64,000 nucleotides of DNA, taken from positions 20,868,492 through 20,932,491 of the forward strand of contig CAMGYJ010000002.1 of assembly GCA_946122785.1 (NCBI GenBank), in the 5' to 3' direction. This DNA is from Linum tenue (lineage: Eukaryota; Streptophyta; Magnoliopsida; Malpighiales; Linaceae). The notes beneath the pieces were generated by a model. The model searched no databases, was not told the origin of the DNA, and worked only from the letters and a program-made list of their open reading frames with translations. Of the stretch, positions 57,999 to 64,000 are shown piece by piece (the first letter of the stretch is position 1; every line of letters starts with the position of its first letter). The position numbers were made by a program, and so were the translations under genes.

Positions 57999-60900
57999 GA
58001 CTATTAGCCTGGAATGTGAGAGGCATTGGGCCGTCTCTCACGTTCCAAACGGCTGTGGGGTTGGTCCACTCGAATAAACCAGAACTTGTGTTTTTTTCGG
58101 AAACGCGGTCTAGCCGGTGTGTTGTTTCCCGTCGTATGCGGGGACTTGGCTTTGATTCTTCTCGGTGTTTTTTTGTTGATGTTATTGATGCTTCTGGGGG
58201 CTTAGTGTTTGCTTGGGCTCCAGATGTTCATATTTCGGTTTTTTATTCGTCCAACTTCTGTATTTGCTCCCAAATTAATGAAGTGAACTTTTCTTATATT
58301 GTGGTATGTGTTTATATAAGTTCTTCTGCCGCTAATAGAGCCGCCCAATTGGCGCATCTCCAGGAACTCTGTTCCACTTTCCACCTCCCTTATGTGGTTA
58401 TTGGCGATTTTAATACTATTCTCACTACGAGTGAAAAGGATGGTGGCAATCCCTTGAATGCTAATAATTCGGCTAGTTTGCGTGACTTTATCCAGGACTT
58501 GGGTCTTCATGACCCAGGGTTCCAAGGTGACCTTTTCACTTGGACAAACAAGAGAATGGGTAGTGCCTGCATTCATGAACGATTGGATAGAGCTCTGTGC
58601 TCCCAGCTCTGGATTGATCGATTTCCCGAAACCATGGTCAAACACTTTACGGACCAAGGTTCTGATCATAGAGCTCTCCTCCTGTCAGATAGGCATTATG
58701 CTCGAAATAGCCGACCTCTCTTCCGTTTTGATGCCCGCTGGGCGGATAATCCTGAAGTTAGGGCGATGGTGGTTTATGTCTGGAAGGAGGATATCCAGGG
58801 AACCCCTATGTTCTGCTTATGGGAGCGCCTTAAGAAACTTTGTCATCTCTTATATGACTGGAGTAGGGAAGGTACTACTAATTCCCTGCGGAATATTCGA
58901 ACCATTCAATGTGAAATTGATCGAATTAAACTAGTTCAGCCGATTGATTGGGATATGGTGCGGGGATTGGAGGTCGAGTTGACTAGGCAATGGGAAGCGA
59001 AGGAAATTTATTGGCAACAGAAGTCCAGGGTTCACTGGTTGAAAAAAGGGAATAAAAATACTTCATACTTTCATACAGTGACTAGGACTCGCCGTAAGCG
59101 AAATTTTGTGGTTGGCCTCCATAATGAGGATGGAGAGTGGATTACTGATGAAGTTGGGAAAGCAGGGATTGCCTCCTCCTTCTACCAACACCTTTTTACT
59201 ACGGAGAATCAGGTGGGTAACATGGCTGAGCGGGTGGCAACGTTGCCTATTGCTCGTAGTGTTACCCCAGAGATGAATGCCAGTCTTACGGCTAAAGTTC
59301 TCCCCTCCGAGGTGCGTAAAACGGTGTTTGCTATGGGGTCCAAACAGGCACCTGGATCTGATGGTTTCACGGGGAAATTTTTTAGAGCCTTTTGGGATGT
59401 TGTGGGCGAGTCGGTAGTTGCGGCGGTGTGCTCTTTCTTTGCCACGAGTCGGATGCTCCGTAGCTTCAACCATACGTGGCTCACGTTGATACCCAAGGTC
59501 GATAATGTGGAATCTATTCGGCAGATGCGGTCAATTAGCCTATGCCAGTTCGTCTATAAAATTATTACCAAAATTATGGCAGAGCGTCTTGCCTGCGTAT
59601 TGCCTAATATTATCTCTGAAGGACAAAATGCGTTCGTCCGTGAACGACAGATTGTTGAGAATATACTCCTGGGTCATGAGTTAATGCATTACCTGAAAAT
59701 CAAGACGCGATGTAAGAAAGGGTATATGGCTCTGAAGGTTGACATGGAAAAGGCCTATGATAGAGTCGACTGGCCTTTTCTCCTTGCTGTCTTGGAGAAG
59801 ATGGGTTTTAACTCGCTTTGGCAAAGTTGGATTCGGGAGTGTCTCCGGTCCTCGTCTTTCTCGGTTCTTATGTATGGGACTCCATCGAATTATTTTACGC
59901 CTTCTAGGGGGTTAAAGCAAGGGGACCCGCTCTCCTCTCTTTTGTTTTTGTTGTGCACTGAGGGTTTTGCGGCACTCCTTCGAAAGGCTATTTCGGAAAA
60001 ACGACTGGAGGGGGTTAAGGTGGCTCCTCGTGCGCCCCGAATCTCGCACCTGCTCTTTGCGGATGATTCGTATTTATTTCTGCGAGGTACTCTCCGGGAG
60101 TGTGAAAATTTGATTGAGGTCCTAAATGAATATGAGGAGCTGAGTGGCAAGCGGGTGAATTTGGCTAAATCTGCTGTCTGTTTCAGTAAGAATATACTCC
60201 GGGCTGACCAGGAATTCTTGGCATCGATATTGGGGGTGGGAGCGGTTGGGGTCCATGATAAATACATAGGTCTGCCGACTCTTATTGCTCGGTCCAAGAT
60301 GGGCACATTTAGGTATTTGTAAGAGAAATTGCTTGAACGTCTCCAGGGTTGGAAACGGAGGACCTTGTCATGGGCTGCTAAAGAGACCTTGCTTAAATCG
60401 ATTGCTATGGCATTACCGTTGCATGTAATGTCCTGTTTTAAGCTTCCGCTTTCACTATGTCGGCTCTTGGATTGGCATATGGCCCGGTTTTGGTGGGGGG
60501 ATGTTGAGGACCATTTTCGGATCCTGTGGGTGTCATGGCGTAATTTATGCCGGAGCAAGCATGATGGGGGGTTAGGGTTTCATCGGTTCGAGCAGTTCAA
60601 TCAGGCTTTGCTTGCTAAGATTGGATGGCGTATCCTTATGGAGCCTCAATCCCTATTGGCTCAGGTATATAAAGGCAAGTATTTCTCCACTAGCTCTTTT
60701 CTGAAGGCCTCGGCTCGCGCCCGCCCTTCATGGGGTTGGCAAAGCATCCTCTTTGGTAGGGAATTACTGATAAAGGGTTTGAGGTGGCAAATTGGAAATG
60801 GACAAACTTCATCTTTGCTCAATTCAAACTGGATTCCGCGATTCCAGATGGATCCCCCTTGTTCTAATCCTCGGGTCCTACCAGAGGGGGGGGGACCCAC

Positions 60901-62089
60901 CGGTTGCGGAGGTCCTGTGTGAAGGTGAGGGGTGTTGGGATGATCGGAAGTTAAGTCAATGGTTTAATCCGCCTACCTATAAGGCCATTAAAGCTATCCC
61001 CCTTCAGAGGCAGAATGTAGCGGATAAGTTAATTTGGCATGGTACGACGGATGGAGTTTTCACGGTCAAATCTGCTTACCATTTGGCTGTTGACGTGGAT
61101 AGGAGGAAGGGTGGTTGGCGATCGGTGGTTGGTTGGATGGATAAGGAAGATTGGGTTCGTTTGTGGGATGCTAACATCCCCCCGAAACTTAAAATCTTTG
61201 TCTGGAAGATCCTCCAGCGCATCTTGCCTACCACTGAGGACCTTATTGAAAAGCGTGTCCCGGTGCACCCCAGATGTCCGGTTTGTTGGGATAGTGCCGA
61301 AACAATAGAGCATTTGTTCTTAGAATGTCCAGTGGCTCGTGCACTTTGGGATTATTCTAGACTAGGATATCTGGGGGAGGGGCTCCCTCGCAATACTTTC
61401 CCTATGTTCCTCAAGAGGCTTCTGGCTCTGCTCCACCAGCCTTCTCTTTTTATGGCGGTGGTGGCTGTCCTTTGGCGGATATGGCGTTCGCGGAACTGGG
61501 TTGTCTTTGAAGGAAAGCAGTTTGGTTTCCCTGCCTTGATGCGCCAGTTCCATCAACAATATGAGGAGTGGGTTCAGTTGCCTATGGATAGGATCCCCAA
61601 GCCCGTTCCCCCTGTGGTCGATCCTCCTGGGGTGCCTCATCTAGGTCCTGCGGGGGATGATAATGTTGTTTGTATGTGGGATGGGGCGCTGAGGAGGGGG
61701 TCGCATTCAGCTGGTGGGATGGTCCTTTTATCTCAGACAAGGGCGGTTTGGCTGGTGAGAGGAGTTCAGTTTCCTGGAGTCGAGGACCCCATGGTGGTCG
61801 AGTTGCTTGTCCTCCGGGAGGCAGTCTTATGGTGCTTGTCAGTTGGCCTTTCGCGGTAATGTTTGAAGGTGATGCTAAGGTGCTTATTGATAAAATCAAT
61901 CAGGCGGATACCAGGGATAACCAAGTTGGAGCTATTCTGGAGGAGCTTATGCAATATTTTAACAGCGGTACTGAGTTTTGTGTTAGATTTGTAGGTCGGC
62001 GTAGTAACAGGGTAGCCCATATGGTGGCTCGTAAACCCTCTCGTTGTACCCGGCTACGAGTCGGTTCTTCGATTTTCAGGCCTGGCTGA
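57995..62089 (+). pseudogene. LINE 2 ORF2 (endonuclease, reverse transcriptase, zf-RVT, RNase H), lightly damaged
   Basis: The endonuclease is complete in its key motifs: WNVRGIG, FFSETRSS, IGDFNTIL, SDHRALL. RT motifs: GSDGFTGKFFRAFWD, LKVDMEKAYDRVDW, GLKQGDPLSSLLF and LLFADDSYLF. A TAA at 60320-60322 interrupts the frame, which continues in register. A frameshift lies at the G-run near 60885, in front of a region with LTIWLLTW... in one frame and the zf-RVT motif (CPVCWDSAETIEHLFLECP) in the other. Another near 61850 returns to the first frame for the end of an RNase H (RVT_3) domain (FEGDAKVLIDKIN; RRSNRVAHMVAR). Total length about 1360 codons. The C-terminal RNase H is absent or unreadable in LINE 1. 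Confidence 0.9.
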
Positions 62090-62193
62090 ATTCCAGTATG
62101 TAGCTATCTATTTATTGAATCAATATAAGATTATCTTTTGTCAAAAAAAAAAATACAAAACATGTATACCAATAAAATAATTGAATTAAATTA

Positions 62194-62532
62194 TGGTAAT
62201 AACTATTTATTAGCCAAATCTTTTTTTAATTTCTTTTTATTAGTTAAACCTATTGAAATACTAAAAATTAGCCAAACGTTTTGTAATGCATCAAAATATT
62301 AGTCATTTTTACGTTATCGTTAAAAATTTTGTAACTCTTTCTTAGTTAAAATACTAAATTTTGGAATGTTAACCCCTATGTATCTCTTCCAAGTCAATAT
62401 CATATTGCCAAGTCAATATTACAACAAAATTGCTAACTGGAAGTTAATATTTAGCTAATTATTAGTAATTCAATAGGTTTGGCTAATAAAAAATAATCTG
62501 AAAAAGGTTTGGTTAATAAATAGTTGTTACTC
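62194..62532. mobile_element. Small TIR element (MULE-type MITE)
   Basis: 339 bp with inverted ends (GGTAATAACTATTTATTAGC near 62195 and its imperfect complement to 62532), flanked by TTAAATTA on both sides (62186-62193 and 62533-62540). It is AT-rich and non-coding. An 8-9-bp duplication suggests a MULE or hAT type. Confidence 0.65.
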
Positions 62533-62540
62533 TTAAATTA

Positions 62541-64000
62541 ATACTAATTAATCAAGATGGTGTAAATGAAAGGTATGAGTTATCCACACCATAATTAATT
62601 TGGAATACTTATCCATCTAACCGCCTCACCGCCCAAACGGAGGAAGAAGATGGAGGAGCTGTCCGCAATTGGAATCGGAGATGAGGATGGAGTAGCTGAG
62701 CGAAATCGTGGCCTTCCATTCCTGAATTCCATATCCTACAAAATGAACTAAGCAAAGTGCCCAGGTATCCAATTGGGAAGTCGAAGAGGCAACTGCAGCA
62801 TCCTGGTTGGGTCTGGGAACTGATGGTTCATGGTTGCAAGCCTCTCTCTATTTCTCGCAGCGAAAACAGTGAAGGCAAATTCAAGGAAAATGACAGAGCC
62901 CCATCAGATAAAAGAAGAGCTATGATCATCGAGATTGCACAGAGGTGTCGAAACCCACTCTTCATGGAGGAGCATGAGGGGAATTGTTGCTAAGGCGAAA
63001 GCCTCCTCTCTGTTGGAGGCTCCAGCAGTGGAGAGGATCGACGCCAAGGAAATTGGCGAATCGTTCTGATGTGGGCGGCAGTGAGGAAGCGGAGATGATG
63101 AGCACCGACATAAGGGCTTTTCCGAAAAATTTCTGACAGCGATAATAACTCCGTGCACCAAAAAGATATGCAAAACAGGCTTCAAACACCATGGGAAGAA
63201 AGTTTTGAGCGAACCGTCTCTTCCTTCTTCTTCTTGTTGCAACTTGCAAGGAATCGTAAACCCTTCCCTTGGGAGAATCTATGTTGGGAGTGAGTATGTG
63301 GTGGATTTGGGGTTGGCAAGGGAGATTAGAGAGGGTAAAGAGAGGGGTAGCAGCGGCGGGCGGGATCAGAGCTTCTAGCTTGATTTTCCTTGGTTGATTT
63401 TCTATGGCTGCTTGATTCCTCTTTTTCCTTCTCTTCTACGTGCTGTTGCTGCCTCCCTTTTCCTCTATCGATCAGCTTCTCTCTTCTCCTCATAAGCTTG
63501 CTATGTTATATTGATGGGCCGTGTATTGAATTGACAAATGAACTTTCTGATTTTAGTTTGGGTGAGTCTCATATCCTATGCAATGACGCTTCTTCTCCTG
63601 TCCGGCCCAAGCAATGTGAAAAGTTGGAAGTGGACATGGACTAAAATCCAGAAGCCCCATTCTGTGGCAAGACTGGGCCACAACGTGTCTGGTCATTGAC
63701 AAACTTAGGGAAAACTACGTTGGGCTTGACAAAGCGGTCGACCAGTGAGCGTATGCGGCAAACCAAATACACTATTGTCTGTTTTGTTACGTTCAACCAG
63801 CGGTTGACCTGATAGCTCAAGTGGTTGGCCCCCTCTAAAAATTGGTCGGCCTCACGTCAGCTTTTTGTATCTGTTCGCTTTTGTTAGTAATTGCTTGACT
63901 TCCTTTTGAACATTGATATAAGAATTTGAGTCCGATTTTACAAGATGGATATTGAAGAAACAAACATGTACGAGGGTACTCAAAATGTCGAGCATGAATG
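62541..64000. other. Unassigned DNA at the right edge
   Basis: No gene was recognised. A 33-codon ORF starts at 62650 (MEELSAIGIG). Minus-strand ORFs of 95 and 112 codons overlap at 62904-63249 in a GC-richer patch, and an 84-codon plus-strand ORF lies at 63390-63644. None resembles a known family or has supporting signals. The GC-rich patch could be a first exon or gene relic. Confidence 0.3.

Larger units (their letters stand above)
55204..62154 (+). mobile_element. L1-type LINE 2, full length
   Basis: A 6.95-kb element flanked by the perfect 15-bp duplication ACAAAACATGTATAC (55189-55203 and 62155-62169), with a poly-A tail (about 62143-62153). ORF1 and ORF2 cover the element in the usual order. 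The 5' end has a doubled 'gggtttcattttgaaaaa' motif. Lesions are few (a compensated frame slip in ORF1, one stop and two frameshifts in ORF2), so it is the youngest-looking large insertion here. Confidence 0.95.

Noticed and set aside
62904..63249. Overlapping minus-strand ORFs (95 and 112 codons)
   Set aside because: Composition is gene-like, but no domain, splice model or promoter supports them.

Overview
This is nuclear DNA from a flowering plant, very probably a eudicot. The evidence is plant-type GT-AG introns, a sterol oxidase and a Sec1/Munc18 gene that match plant orthologues, a tRNA-Lys(CTT), and transposons of typical plant superfamilies (Copia, Athila/Tat-like Gypsy, L1-type LINE, Mutator, hAT, PIF/Harbinger). 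I could not identify the species.

The first ~40 kb is a transposon cemetery. A Copia element (1114-24413; 534-bp LTRs; target duplication AGAAC) forms the frame. A Mutator-type element sits in its gag (3108-4576). Two antisense gag-protease-only Gypsy elements sit in its integrase (5865-13391) and reverse transcriptase (14368-21351). All three have intact target duplications, so the pieces of the Copia gene can be followed across them. The Copia element also carries an extra ORF between RNase H and the 3' LTR. Next comes a decayed LINE (25358-27340) cut by a Harbinger-type element and followed by a solo LTR of the first Gypsy family. Then come a possible CACTA transposase relic, a Pack-MULE carrying a TMEM45/DUF716-like gene fragment (30506-31952), a near-complete LINE (32300-37815) split by a hAT element, and a cluster of LINE, hAT and MULE-MITE fragments.

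From about 40.8 to 54 kb lies a gene island. It holds SMO1 (+, 5 exons, sterol C4-demethylation), a tRNA-Lys(CTT), a degenerate DREB/ERF pseudogene, and a 21-exon KEULE/SEC1-type gene on the minus strand. Both protein genes are open throughout with consistent splice phases. As I recall the Arabidopsis map, a SMO1 gene and a SEC1 gene are also neighbours there, so this pair looks like conserved microsynteny.

The right end holds a small TIR element, a full-length LINE (55204-62154) with a perfect 15-bp target duplication, another small TIR element, and about 1.4 kb with no recognisable gene. There is no operon-like logic. The two host genes act in membrane biology (sterol synthesis in the ER; vesicle fusion at the cell plate and plasma membrane), and everything else is mobile DNA or its relics.
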